Position numbers and translations under genes: made by a program
DNA from: WLMZ01 sp043747765
Lineage (GTDB): Bacteria; Actinomycetota; Acidimicrobiia; Acidimicrobiales; Ilumatobacteraceae
Direction: 5' to 3'
DNA length: 44,888 nt
Assembly (NCBI GenBank): GCA_043747765.1
Contig: JAYTOM010000204.1
Location: forward strand, 1-44,888
Shown: positions 33,301 through 42,455 of the stretch, one piece after another
Layout of the letters: every line of letters starts with the position of its first letter
Position numbering within the stretch: position 1 is the first letter of the stretch
The notes under the pieces: generated by a model
What the model was told of the DNA's origin: nothing
Databases searched by the model: none
The model's input: only the letters and a program-made list of their open reading frames with translations

Positions 33301-34317
33301 CTAGCGCTTGACGGCGACGCGACGCAGCTTTTCGGCTGCGTGCTCGGGCGGCACGATGTTGATCAACACACCGGTGCCCCGCTCGAAACCGGCTGTGGTG
33401 ACCAACTTCGGCCAGAGGTGAACGTGCCAGTGGAACTCACCGTCGTGCTGGTGCGGCGCCGTGTGGAAGACGAGTTGGTAGGCCACGTCACCGAACGTCT
33501 CCTGCAGCGTGAGGATGGCGTCGCGAATTGCCCGACCGACGGCGTTGAGCGACTCGTCGCTGGCATCCTGCAGGTGCAGATCGTGTTCACGGGGGATGAT
33601 CAGCAGTTCGAACGCGCTGCCCGCCCAGAACGGCGAGAGGCAGAGCACTTCGTCATCGGCGAACACGACCCGCTTACCGTCGGTCAGTTCTGCCTCGACC
33701 GTGGCGCACAGGATGCACGCACTTTCGAAGCGGGCGAACGAACGCTCCTCTTCGAGGATCTCACCGGGAACGAACGGCAGCCCGAGCAATTGTCCGTGAG
33801 GGTGAGCCAACGACGCTCCGGCCTCGCGACCGTGGTTCATCATCGCTTGGGTGTACCGGATGTTCGGGGTCTTCGCGTGATCGACGAGCCGGCGCTTCAA
33901 AGCCTGCATGATTTCGGCGATCTTCGGATCGTCAGCCTGCTCGATGCCACCATTGTGGTCGGGGGTGTAGACGAAGACCTCGTGGATACCGCTGGCCTCG
34001 GCCATGACGTGGACAGGACCAAGGTGGTGAACTGCAAACGGCTCGTCACCATCGAAGGCTGGGAACAGGTTCGGGATGACCCGCAGTCGCCACGTGCCGC
34101 CTTCGTCGATCTGCTCCAGCGCAGGAAGAGTCTTCTCTTCGTTACCCGGGCAGAAGGGGCAGGGGCGGGATGGATCGGCTTCGACCTCGGGCGCTCGCGG
34201 GGCAAAATCGGTGGGCCGCTCGGCTCGCTCGGCCACAATTGTGACCCAACGACCGGTGAGAGGATTCAAACGCATCTGTGACACTGTCAGCTCAGGATAG
34301 GAGTCTTCGGCACACAT
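33301..34317 (-). CDS. galT: Galactose-1-phosphate uridylyltransferase
   Basis: 338 residues from ATG 34317; GTG 34284 (SQMRLNPLTGRWV) and ATG 34275 are later in-frame choices that fit homolog starts as well. HIT-superfamily transferase of the Leloir pathway, exchanging UMP between UDP-glucose and galactose-1-phosphate. Zn ligands CPFC are near residue 52, and the catalytic His sits in AHPHGQLLG near 172. A second HxH zinc-like element, EFHWHVHLWP, is near the C terminus. No galK or galE is present here. Confidence 0.92.
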   Translation of the reverse strand: MCAEDSYPELTVSQMRLNPLTGRWVTIVAERAERPTDFAPRAPEVEADPSRPCPFCPGNEEKTLPALEQIDEGGTWRLRVIPNLFPAFDGDEPFAVHHLGPVHVMAEASGIHEVFVYTPDHNGGIEQADDPKIAEIMQALKRRLVDHAKTPNIRYTQAMMNHGREAGASLAHPHGQLLGLPFVPGEILEEERSFARFESACILCATVEAELTDGKRVVFADDEVLCLSPFWAGSAFELLIIPREHDLHLQDASDESLNAVGRAIRDAILTLQETFGDVAYQLVFHTAPHQHDGEFHWHVHLWPKLVTTAGFERGTGVLINIVPPEHAAEKLRRVAVKR

Positions 34318-34354
34318 CTCGCGGACGTATCCGAGATTTCTCGGGCGCCCCAGG

Positions 34355-35143
34355 TCACATCGCCGCGTAGATGCTGACGTGTCGGGCGCTGTCACCGTCG
34401 AAGGGCTCACGGGCGAACGTCTCCCACCGGTCGACCAGGCGCAATCCGGCGCGTGCGGCCATCGCGTCCAACTCGTCCGGGGCGACGTGACGGATGCTCC
34501 ACGGTCGAAGTCGCACGCCGCCCGCCTGGGTGAACTCGACGAACTGCCCCTCGGCCTGCTGAGAAGCTCCGTCGTATCGGGCCACGCTGAGCACCACGCG
34601 GTCGGCCGTGATCGTGCGGACCTCGACGTGACTGCCGGTTCGAATCACGTCGTCCGGTACGTATGCCTCGACAACGAGGCGGCCGTTGGGAGCGAGGCGA
34701 GAATGTACGGCGTCCAGACAGGCCTGCTGTCGATCGGCCGTCCCGATGTTGAAGAACGTGTTGAACGCGACGAAGACCAGCCCGAAGGCCCCGTCGGGCA
34801 GACCGTCGACCATGTCGCCGAGCACCGGATGCACCGGATGAAGGTGTTGTGCGTCCGTGCGCTGCTGGTTGGCGGCCAGTCGATCGAGCATCGCCTGGCT
34901 CGAGTCGAGGCCGAACACAGCGGTCGGATGAACTCGCGCGGCCAGTGGAATCGCCAATCGGCCGGTTCCCACGCCGAGTTCCAGCACGGGCTCGCCGCTC
35001 GTGGTCTCCTGCAGTTGGGCAAGGCTGGAAACCGTCGCCTCGACGTCGGAGATGTCGGCGTACCAGTCGTCGTACACGTCGGCGAACGCGTCGCCGTAGC
35101 TGCTGTTCTCGTAGCCCTCCACGACGCGCCACGGTATCGGCAC
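34355..35143 (-). CDS. Class I SAM-dependent methyltransferase
   Basis: 262 residues from GTG 35143; GTG 35122 is a shorter choice beginning VEGYENSSYG. Motif I VLELGVGTGRLAIPLA, the acidic FGLDSSQAML after beta-2, and the GDMVDGLPDGAFGLVFVAFNTFFN post-I region define a Rossmann methyltransferase. The substrate is unknown. No ATG is available upstream short of antisense sequence. It diverges from the 35182 membrane gene, separated by 38 nt. Confidence 0.85.
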   Translation of the reverse strand: MPIPWRVVEGYENSSYGDAFADVYDDWYADISDVEATVSSLAQLQETTSGEPVLELGVGTGRLAIPLAARVHPTAVFGLDSSQAMLDRLAANQQRTDAQHLHPVHPVLGDMVDGLPDGAFGLVFVAFNTFFNIGTADRQQACLDAVHSRLAPNGRLVVEAYVPDDVIRTGSHVEVRTITADRVVLSVARYDGASQQAEGQFVEFTQAGGVRLRPWSIRHVAPDELDAMAARAGLRLVDRWETFAREPFDGDSARHVSIYAAM

Positions 35144-35181
35144 CCCGGATGGCCGCCGGACATCGTCCGGTTTCGGACAGA

Positions 35182-36249
35182 ATGTTGTTCGTGAGCAGTT
35201 GGGCAGGCATCGAATCCGGCTCCGACCAGCCCGCGCTGGGTTCGCCGACGTCTGCGTCCACGTCCACGTCGGTGTCGGTGTCGGTGTCGACGTCGACGCC
35301 GTCGCCGGCGCGCAACGTCGAGTCGGCTCGCTCGACCTCGGCGGGCCCATCGACGAACGTCGGCACCCGACGGATCCGTCGCCAGCAGCGTCCGGTGATC
35401 GGATCGCTCGACGGGTCCGGCGTCTTCGTGCAACGGAACTTCAGGGAGTTCGTGCTCGGATCGGCGTTGATCCTGTTGCCGAGCGTGGCGCTCGACCTGG
35501 TGGCCACGACGCTTGCCTTTGATCGCTACCGAACATTTCGCGGCTCCTCGTTCTCGATTCCCGAGTTGTTCGGTGGTGCGAAGTCGGCGTCGAGCATCGA
35601 GAACCTGCTCTGGTATCTGGGCCTGATCGTCAGCAGTCTCGTCGCAGCGCTCGTCGGTGGCTATGTTGCGACGCTGGTGGTTCATCGACAACTCGGTGTT
35701 CCGTTGCGGATCAGCAGCGGCTACCGAGCGATGTTGCCTCGGCTGCCGGCCCTCCTGACCGCCTGGTTGATCGGGCACTGCTGGTTCCCGTTCGTCGCCC
35801 TCGCCCTCGCCGCAATCGACAGCGCAGCGCTTCGCCCACTGCTCGTCGTCGGTGGGCCGGTGCTCATGCTCGCTTCGACGATGACGGTGTGCGCGTCGCC
35901 GGCCATCGTGATCGAGAAGCTCGGACCGATCCGAGGCCTTCGTCGGTCGTGGAACCTCGGTCGGGCCAGCTTCGGGGTGCTCTTCGGATTCGTCACCGCA
36001 TCGATCATCATCGGATCGCTCGTTCAATACGGTGTGGCCTACCTGCCTCGCCTGCTGCAGGCGACCAAGCTGTTGTCGTTCGGCCGGTTCGGTTGGTTGA
36101 TCGAAGGCGCTGCCGGACAACTCGGTCGGTTGATGAGCACGCCGCTCGTCGCCGTCGCGACCGTGCTCGTCTACCTCGAGGTGCGGATGACGATGGAGGG
36201 CATGGACATCGTGCTCGACGCAGACCGGGCGTTCGGGGGTCAGCGGTGA
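35182..36249 (+). CDS. Multi-helix membrane protein of the MoxR cluster
   Basis: 355 residues from ATG 35182 (GTG 35191 has a better-placed GGACAG). A Ser/Thr/Val-rich low-complexity head (about 16-50, from a GTCGGT-like hexamer repeat) precedes five to six membrane helices. The motif SPAIVIEKLGPIRGLRRSWNLGRASFGVLFG is the signature of glycerophosphoryl-diester-phosphodiesterase-like/YciC-type membrane domains, also found next to DUF4129. Not a recognised enzyme. It overlaps the next gene by GTGA (36246-36249). Confidence 0.75.
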   Translation: MLFVSSWAGIESGSDQPALGSPTSASTSTSVSVSVSTSTPSPARNVESARSTSAGPSTNVGTRRIRRQQRPVIGSLDGSGVFVQRNFREFVLGSALILLPSVALDLVATTLAFDRYRTFRGSSFSIPELFGGAKSASSIENLLWYLGLIVSSLVAALVGGYVATLVVHRQLGVPLRISSGYRAMLPRLPALLTAWLIGHCWFPFVALALAAIDSAALRPLLVVGGPVLMLASTMTVCASPAIVIEKLGPIRGLRRSWNLGRASFGVLFGFVTASIIIGSLVQYGVAYLPRLLQATKLLSFGRFGWLIEGAAGQLGRLMSTPLVAVATVLVYLEVRMTMEGMDIVLDADRAFGGQR

Positions 36250-36983
36250 CCGCCTTGTCGTCGGTGTGGATCATGCTGTCCACCCCGCCGTCAGACCCGC
36301 TCGGCCCGGTGAGCCAGAACCCTGATGAGGTTCGCGATGCGGCATGCCGTCTCGTTGCGACGAACAGCGTCTGCAATCGCGCGGGCCCGCCGAACACGGT
36401 TGCTCCACGTCCGACGCCCATCTCTGCAGGCGGCGTCAGCGGCTTCCTCGGACTGTTGCTGTGGGTGTTGTTGATTGCAGTCGTGGCCGCGACGATCTGG
36501 GTGGCGGTCCGCTTCTTCGTCGATCGGCGACGGTCCGCCAGCGGTCTGGGTGAGGACGTCGCCGATCCCGATGACGATGCACTGGTCGGAACGGTGATCA
36601 TCGACCGGTCTCGTGAGCCACGTGGCTGGCGAGAGGAGGCCGAACGTCATCGAGCCGAGGGCCGGTTTCGGGATGCGCTCCGTTGTCGGTACCGCGCGCT
36701 CGTCGGCGACCTGGCCCGCCGTGGACTGCTCGACGAGATACCCGGGTGCACCACCGGCGAGGAGCGGCGCCAGCTGCGGGTCACGTCGCCGAACGCCGTT
36801 CCGTTCTTCGGTGAGGCTGCCGACATCTTCGATGGTGCGTGGTACGGAAACGTGTCTGTCGACGCGTCGGACGACGACCGTTTCCGGCAACTCGATCGCG
36901 ATGTCCTCGCCAACTCGACATCCATGCCGCACCGGGTGCCGCGGTCGTATTTGGCGCGATTGGCCGAGCGGGCCGACGGATGA
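36246..36983 (+). CDS. DUF4129 domain protein
   Basis: 245 residues: a short periplasmic N-terminal part, one helix near 66-90, then a cytoplasmic domain whose REEAERHRAEGRFRDALRCRYRALVGDLARRGLLD (helical) pattern is typical of DUF4129. The same domain is found fused to transglutaminase-like proteins. It is coupled at both ends (GTGA in, ATGA out). Confidence 0.85.
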   Translation: MTALSSVWIMLSTPPSDPLGPVSQNPDEVRDAACRLVATNSVCNRAGPPNTVAPRPTPISAGGVSGFLGLLLWVLLIAVVAATIWVAVRFFVDRRRSASGLGEDVADPDDDALVGTVIIDRSREPRGWREEAERHRAEGRFRDALRCRYRALVGDLARRGLLDEIPGCTTGEERRQLRVTSPNAVPFFGEAADIFDGAWYGNVSVDASDDDRFRQLDRDVLANSTSMPHRVPRSYLARLAERADG

Positions 36984-38218
36984 GCCCGTCCAGGTCGGCG
37001 TCTGCCGGCAGCGGTCGTGCGGGCGGCGGGCGCGCCGTGTTGACCGCGCTGATCGTGGTCGGTGTCGCCGTTGGAATGCTGCTGCTGATCCGAAGCCGAC
37101 CGGGCGTCGAGGCGTTCGATCCCCGGTCCGATGCGCCAGACGGTGCGAGTGCGGCGGTGCAGCTGTTGCAGAAGTACGGCGCGACGGTATCGATCACATC
37201 ACAGCCACCCAGCGCAGCCGACGCGAGCCGCGGCGAGCGCGTCCTGGTCATCGCAGACCGACTCAGCGCCGAACAGCGTTCGTCCTTGCTCGCCTTTGTC
37301 GGCGCTGGAGGCATCGCAATCGTCGCTGATCCGGCCAGCACCTTGCCGGGCGGCGCAGGTGTCGCTGGCGGAGCGACGGAAGTCACCCAGTCGCCGCCTG
37401 GCTCGTTCACGGGTGGACGACCCGGAGCATCGGACGAGGCCAACGTGAGCAAGGGAGACTGCACGATCGGGGCACTCGTCGACCTCCGCGGCATCTTCAC
37501 CCCCAAGGGTTTGCTGTTCCCGACGACGTCCGAAGCCGGCCACTGCTTCAGCGTCGGCGGTCGATCGTTCGTGATCGAGCGGTCGTACGGAACGGGGACG
37601 ATCGTCGGGTTCGGCGACAACAGGATCGTCACGAACGCGTACCTGCGATACGCCGACAATTCCGGGCTGCTCACATCGCTGTTGGCGTCGCACGACGGGT
37701 CGGTCGTGCGCATCATGCTCGGCACCGGTGCGAAGCCGTCGGTGAAAGACATCGGACACGGCAGCGAAACGCTGGCCGACATCGTCAGCCCCGGCGTGTG
37801 GATGGGTCTGACCCAGCTCGCCCTGGCCTTCATCGTCTTCGGCATCGCGCGAGGCGTGCGGCCCGGCCGGGCCGTTCGAGAACCGCAGCCGACACCGATC
37901 GCGGGCAATGAATTGGTCCTCGCGACCGGCAACCTGATGCAGCGCGCTCATCACTTCGACCGTGCCGGCCGTCTGATCCGCGACGACTTCTCTCGCGAGC
38001 TCTGCATGCACTACCGAGTCCCGCCGGGCACAGCTGTCGACGCCCTCGCCAGGGTTGCCGCGCAACGCAGCGGTGCGGATCAGACACAGCTGTACAACAC
38101 TCTGTCTCGCGAGGTCAGCGATGGCCCCGGCCTCGTCCGACTGCGTGACGACATCGACGAACTGCGCCGACGAACGATTTCCGATGACTTGCCCGAGAGG
38201 ACACCCGAACCAGCATGA
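36980..38218 (+). CDS. DUF4350 domain protein
   Basis: 412 residues. One helix at 19-38, then an extracytoplasmic/GATase-like DUF4350 region (about 45-250: GASAAVQLLQKYGATVSITSQ, ERVLVIADRLSAEQ, IVGFGDNRIVTNAYLRYADN), a second helix near 273-292 and a cytoplasmic tail. DUF4350 proteins regularly accompany MoxR, DUF58 and DUF4129. The stop lies within the 14-bp repeat that precedes moxR. Confidence 0.87.
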   Translation: MSPSRSASAGSGRAGGGRAVLTALIVVGVAVGMLLLIRSRPGVEAFDPRSDAPDGASAAVQLLQKYGATVSITSQPPSAADASRGERVLVIADRLSAEQRSSLLAFVGAGGIAIVADPASTLPGGAGVAGGATEVTQSPPGSFTGGRPGASDEANVSKGDCTIGALVDLRGIFTPKGLLFPTTSEAGHCFSVGGRSFVIERSYGTGTIVGFGDNRIVTNAYLRYADNSGLLTSLLASHDGSVVRIMLGTGAKPSVKDIGHGSETLADIVSPGVWMGLTQLALAFIVFGIARGVRPGRAVREPQPTPIAGNELVLATGNLMQRAHHFDRAGRLIRDDFSRELCMHYRVPPGTAVDALARVAAQRSGADQTQLYNTLSREVSDGPGLVRLRDDIDELRRRTISDDLPERTPEPA

Positions 38219-38248
38219 GCCGCACAGCATGAGCCGCACAGCATGAGC
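38212..38248 (+). repeat. 14-bp tandem repeat supplying three ATG codons
   Basis: AGCATGAGCCGCAC occurs twice and is followed by a third partial copy (38240-38248). Each copy carries an ATG (38215, 38229, 38243), but 14 is not a multiple of three, so only the last is in the moxR frame. The first ATG also overlaps the DUF4350 stop (38216-38218). Confidence 0.95.
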
Positions 38249-39244
38249 GACAACATGACGATGAACCTGCGGCCGCCCTCGCCCGAGAGCTCACCTCGGC
38301 AAGCGGTGCTGGCCGTGCGCGACGAGGTGGCCAAGGTCGTCGTTGGTCAGGACGGCATTCTCACCGGTGTCATCGCAGCACTGCTCGTCAACGGGCATGT
38401 GTTGCTGGAAGGCGTTCCCGGTGTGGCCAAGACGTTGCTCGCGAAGAGTCTCGCGGCGGCGTTCGACATGCGTTTCAGCCGGGTGCAGTTCACTCCCGAC
38501 CTGATGCCGGCGGACGTGATCGGGCAGAGCATCTACGAGATGGTGCCGGGTCAGTCAGCCGGCTTCCGGTTCCGTGAGGGGCCGGTGTTCACGAACTTGT
38601 TGCTGGCCGACGAGATCAACCGCACACCACCGAAGACCCAGGCGGCGCTGCTCGAGGCGATGGAGGAGCGCCAGGTGTCGGTCGATGGCACGACCCGGAT
38701 GCTGCCCGATCCGTTTCTGGTGATCGCGACGCAGAACCCGGTTGAGTACGAGGGCACCTATCCGCTGCCGGAAGCACAACTCGACCGGTTCCTGTTCAAG
38801 TTGCAGGTGCCATACCCGAACGCCGAACAGGAAGTGCAGATGCTTGCTCGGCACGACCGGGGCCTGAATCCGCACGATGTTCGCGCTGCCGGCATCAGAC
38901 AGGTCGCGTCGGCCGCCGATCTGGCTGCCGGTAGGGCCGAGATCAACGCGATCCGCGTCGATCCTGCAGTGCTGGCCTACATCGTCGCAGTGTGCAGGGC
39001 GACGCGCGAGTCGCCTTCGCTACTGCTCGGTGTGTCTCCGCGGGGTGCCACATGGCTGTTACACGCGTCCAAGGCGTGGGCGTGGCTCAGCGGTCGTTCG
39101 TTCGTGACGCCGGACGAAGTCAAGGCCGTCGCTAAGCCGTGCCTGCGTCACCGCATCATGGTCAAGCCCGAACTCGAGTTGGAAGGCGCGCTGGCCGACA
39201 GCATCCTCGACGGCATCCTCGCCACCGTTCCGACCCCGCGCTAG
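38243..39244 (+). CDS. MoxR-family AAA+ ATPase
   Basis: 333 residues. Walker A GVPGVAKT near residue 55, Walker B LLLADEINRTPPKTQAALLEAM near 115, sensor 1 VIATQNPVEYEGTYPLPEAQLDRF and a lid domain with SPRGATWLLHASKAWAWLSGRSFVTPDEV. MoxR ATPases act as chaperones for metal or cofactor insertion or for envelope-stress responses, working with VWA/DUF58 partners (the next gene). Confidence 0.94.
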   Translation: MSDNMTMNLRPPSPESSPRQAVLAVRDEVAKVVVGQDGILTGVIAALLVNGHVLLEGVPGVAKTLLAKSLAAAFDMRFSRVQFTPDLMPADVIGQSIYEMVPGQSAGFRFREGPVFTNLLLADEINRTPPKTQAALLEAMEERQVSVDGTTRMLPDPFLVIATQNPVEYEGTYPLPEAQLDRFLFKLQVPYPNAEQEVQMLARHDRGLNPHDVRAAGIRQVASAADLAAGRAEINAIRVDPAVLAYIVAVCRATRESPSLLLGVSPRGATWLLHASKAWAWLSGRSFVTPDEVKAVAKPCLRHRIMVKPELELEGALADSILDGILATVPTPR

Positions 39245-39263
39245 CCGACGACGCCGCCTCTCG

Positions 39264-40574
39264 ATGCCGCTTCCCTCCGGACGTTTCGCGCTGCTGATGG
39301 CGTTGACCGCGACCGGGTTCTTCTTCTGGTCAGGGCGCAGCTGGACGTTGCTCTGGTTCGTCGAGGGTGTGCTGGTTCTGCTGTTCCTGCTGGATGCGCT
39401 GGTCGGCGCATCACCGGCAAAAATCAAGGTGAGACGCGATCATCCTGATTCCATCACGCTCGGCGAGACGGCCACGATGACGTGGACCGTCGAGAACCAC
39501 GGGCGCACTCCGTCGCGAGTGACGATCACCGACGCTCTGTGGCCCAGCCTGCGTGCGACCCGCCGGACGTTCAGCGTTCGCCTCGGCAGTCGGGCGAGGC
39601 ACATCGCGACCACCGAACTCTGGCCGAGTCGGCGTGGTCGCTTTCCGTTCGACGAGGTGACGGTGCGTGTGGCCAGTCCGCTGCGACTCGCTGTTCGCCA
39701 TCGAACACGATCAGTTCCATCGGCGTTACGGGTCTTGCCGGCGTTCCCCAGTCGCGACGAGATCCAGCGTCGGATGACGCAACCGCGGATCATCGAGGTC
39801 GGCCTGCGCGCCCTCCGGGTCAAAGGTTTGGGAACCGACTTCGATCAGCTGCGCGAATTGCGGCCGGGCGACGACTCGCGCCGTATCGACTGGGCTGCGA
39901 CGGCGCGCAGCCAACGGCCGATCGTCCGCCAGTTCCGCGCCGAACGCAATCAATCGGTGGTGATGCTGTTGGACAACGGTCGGATCATGGCGGGGTCCGT
40001 CGCGGGTGTCCCCCGGGTCGAACACGCGATGGATGCTGCGCTGGGACTGACCACGGTCGCCATGCACGTCGGTGACAAGGTCGGTCTGGTCACCTTCGAT
40101 CGGCAGATTCGCACAGTCGTTGCGCTGTCGCAGTCGCGTGCACAGCAGTCGCGCGTCGCCGAGGCGATGTATCTGTTGGAGCCGCAGTTGGCAGAAAGCG
40201 CCTATCTTGCTGCGTTCACGTACGCGACGGCACGGTTCCGTCGCCGCTCGCTATATGTCGTCTTGACCGATCTGGTCGAGTCGGCGGTGGATGAAGCGAT
40301 CCTCCCGGCGCTGCCGATACTGTGTCGCCGACACCTCGTCGTGGTCGCCGCTGTTCAGGATCCGGCGATGCAAGCGTGGGCCACGCCGGCGTCGGGCGGC
40401 GCGACCTCTGAGGCGTTCAGACAGGCTGCAGCCATCTCCCTTCTGCAGCAACGTTCGCGCAGTTCGGCCCGGCTCGGCGCCGCCGGTGCAATCGTCGTCG
40501 ATGCGGCCCCTGGCGAGTTGGCCATCAGACTCGTCGACACCTATCTCGAGCTCAAGGCGTCAGGACGCCTGTAG
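39264..40574 (+). CDS. DUF58 domain protein (MoxR partner)
   Basis: 436 residues: two helices at 7-50, a beta-rich extracytoplasmic segment, then the DUF58 signature LRELRPGDDSRRIDWAATARS (near 195-215) followed by a VWA-like fold with MLLDNGRIM in place of the classic DxSxS metal site. It belongs with moxR. The stop overlaps the convergent SpoIIM-like gene by 23 bp. Confidence 0.92.
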   Translation: MPLPSGRFALLMALTATGFFFWSGRSWTLLWFVEGVLVLLFLLDALVGASPAKIKVRRDHPDSITLGETATMTWTVENHGRTPSRVTITDALWPSLRATRRTFSVRLGSRARHIATTELWPSRRGRFPFDEVTVRVASPLRLAVRHRTRSVPSALRVLPAFPSRDEIQRRMTQPRIIEVGLRALRVKGLGTDFDQLRELRPGDDSRRIDWAATARSQRPIVRQFRAERNQSVVMLLDNGRIMAGSVAGVPRVEHAMDAALGLTTVAMHVGDKVGLVTFDRQIRTVVALSQSRAQQSRVAEAMYLLEPQLAESAYLAAFTYATARFRRRSLYVVLTDLVESAVDEAILPALPILCRRHLVVVAAVQDPAMQAWATPASGGATSEAFRQAAAISLLQQRSRSSARLGAAGAIVVDAAPGELAIRLVDTYLELKASGRL

Positions 40575-41628
40575 TTTCTTCCGGTCCCGCAGTCGTGGCG
40601 TCGGTCCTCGCCGACTTCGCCGCACGGACGACGCCGCGCTCACGTCGCTGTCGCCGCTCACCGGCTCGTTCGATGCGATTCTGGCGGACAGCGAAGGCAA
40701 TCGTCCATCCCCAGAACGCGCCGAACGCGGTCACGCCGATCCCGAGTCGGATCGATGTCGGCCATGGCTGCCCGGTGACGAAACCCTCGATCATGGCGGC
40801 CAACAGAAACGCAACCACCAGACCCATCAGGATCGTGCCGGCCCGACGCCCCTCCTCGGCCAGCGCGGAGAGGCGGGTCCGGTCCCCCGGGTCGATCACG
40901 GTCCATCCGATACGTAGTCCGGCAGCCCCGGCAACGATGACGGCCGACAGTTCGAGCAAGCCGTGCGGCAGGATCAGACCCCAGAACTTCTGCCATTCGC
41001 CGACGTTCGTGAAGAGGCCGCCGGCAATGCCGACGTTGGCCCCGTTGTAGGCCAGGAGCAGTGCCGTCACGACACAGAGCAGGATGCCGGCAGCGAAGGC
41101 GAGGATCGCGACCCGGACGTTGTTCCAGAACACCTGATTGGCAAACGACGACGCCGACCCCGAGCGGTAGTAGTTCTCGAAATCGCCGTGGATGTATGCA
41201 TCTCGGAGTGTGGCCGGCCCGCTGGCAGAGACGGCCCGTGGCGAGACTGCCAACCAGATGTTGAACACGGCCCATGGGACGAATGTGAGGAGTGCCGACG
41301 CCGCGATGAACCAGCGAATGCGGTAGACCGCGCCCGGGAACGTGGAGGTCGCGAAGTCGCGCAGACTGCGCTTCAGTTCCACGTCACGCTGGCTGTACAA
41401 CACGCTGTGCGCGTCGGTGACGAGCAGGGTCAAGCGCCCGACGAGAGCCTGATCGGCGGCATAGGTGACCCGCGCGTCGGCAAGGTGTGCGCTGGTGCGT
41501 TGGTAGAGCCGGATCAGCTCGTCAAGTTGATCGGCGCTGAGGTTGCGTGGCTTGCGGGCCTGACCGGTGAGCACGCCGAGGCGGAACCAGTCGGCCTGGT
41601 TGCGAACGACGAATGCGTCGATGTCCAT
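40552..41628 (-). CDS. SpoIIM-family (stage II sporulation protein M) membrane protein
   Basis: 358 residues. A cytoplasmic helical N terminus (LIRLYQRTSAHLADAR, QRDVELKRSLRDFATSTFP) is followed by about six membrane helices with FWNNVRVAILAFAAGILL and ILPHGLLELSAVIVAGAAGLRIG, both typical of SpoIIM/DUF95. Here it occurs in a non-sporulating context with moxR and RDD genes. The Arg-rich tail is cytoplasmic. It is divergent from the RDD gene (23 nt apart). Confidence 0.9.
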   Translation of the reverse strand: MDIDAFVVRNQADWFRLGVLTGQARKPRNLSADQLDELIRLYQRTSAHLADARVTYAADQALVGRLTLLVTDAHSVLYSQRDVELKRSLRDFATSTFPGAVYRIRWFIAASALLTFVPWAVFNIWLAVSPRAVSASGPATLRDAYIHGDFENYYRSGSASSFANQVFWNNVRVAILAFAAGILLCVVTALLLAYNGANVGIAGGLFTNVGEWQKFWGLILPHGLLELSAVIVAGAAGLRIGWTVIDPGDRTRLSALAEEGRRAGTILMGLVVAFLLAAMIEGFVTGQPWPTSIRLGIGVTAFGAFWGWTIAFAVRQNRIERAGERRQRRERGVVRAAKSARTDATTAGPEETTGVLTP

Positions 41629-41651
41629 GTCGCGCCTAGGGTACTTCGGCG

Positions 41652-42455
41652 ATGAGTATCGACGCCGGCGAGGTCAACTCAGCGATCGGCGATCCGGTCG
41701 AGGGCATCATCACCCCGGAGGCGGTGGTCCTCGAACTGGACACCGCAGGTATCGCCTCGCGCGTGTTCTCCGGCCTCATCGATGCGTTGATCCAGATCGT
41801 CGTCTACTCGGTCGTGTTGCTGCTGACGTTGCTCGCACTCACAACCACGGGTGGCTACTCCGATGGCACCGTGGGCGCCGTCGGCGGCGCACTGCTGTTC
41901 GCAGTGATCTTCTTCTATCCGCTGCTGTCGGAGTTGCTCAGTCGTGGTCGCACGATCGGTAAGGCAGCGATGGGCCTGCGAGTCGTGACGATCGAAGGCG
42001 CGCCGATCCGCTTTCGCCATGCTGCGATCCGGTCGATGGGCGGCATCATCGACAAGTGGATCCCGCCGGGCGGACTCGTCGGGACGTTCTTCGTCCTGGG
42101 GACGCCGAGCCGGCAACGAATCGGTGATCTGCTGGCCGGAACCATCGTCATCCGCGACCCGAACCGCACCCCGCTGCCGGCAGGGATCTGGTTCCCAGTA
42201 CCGTCCGGGTACGAGGCGTTTGCGGCGACGATCGATCCAACGGCGTTCACCGTCGATCAATACACGATCGTGCGTGGCTTCCTGATGCGCACGAGACAGC
42301 TGACACCCGCTGCCCGATACTCGGTCGCGCTCGACCTGGCCGACCGGCTCGAACCGGTCCTGCGCATCAGTCGCCCGGCGCATATCCACCCTGAGACCTT
42401 TCTCCTCTGCGTCATCGCGAGGTACCAGCGCCGAGCCTTCCCGACCTACCGCTGA
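41652..42455 (+). CDS. RDD-family membrane protein
   Basis: 267 residues. Early Arg-Asp pair in GIASRVFSGLIDALIQIVVYSV, two helices, then SRGRTIGKAAMGLRVVTIEG and QRIGDLLAGTIVIRD, the standard RDD pattern. A soluble C-terminal part (about 175-267) is less usual. Transport roles have been proposed for RDD proteins; this one is unassigned. It closes the MoxR cluster. Confidence 0.88.
   Translation: MSIDAGEVNSAIGDPVEGIITPEAVVLELDTAGIASRVFSGLIDALIQIVVYSVVLLLTLLALTTTGGYSDGTVGAVGGALLFAVIFFYPLLSELLSRGRTIGKAAMGLRVVTIEGAPIRFRHAAIRSMGGIIDKWIPPGGLVGTFFVLGTPSRQRIGDLLAGTIVIRDPNRTPLPAGIWFPVPSGYEAFAATIDPTAFTVDQYTIVRGFLMRTRQLTPAARYSVALDLADRLEPVLRISRPAHIHPETFLLCVIARYQRRAFPTYR

Noticed and set aside
32764..34281. 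505-residue plus-strand frame across three genes
   Set aside because: Antisense to the SRPBCC and galT genes, whose motifs are firm; a high-GC shadow frame.
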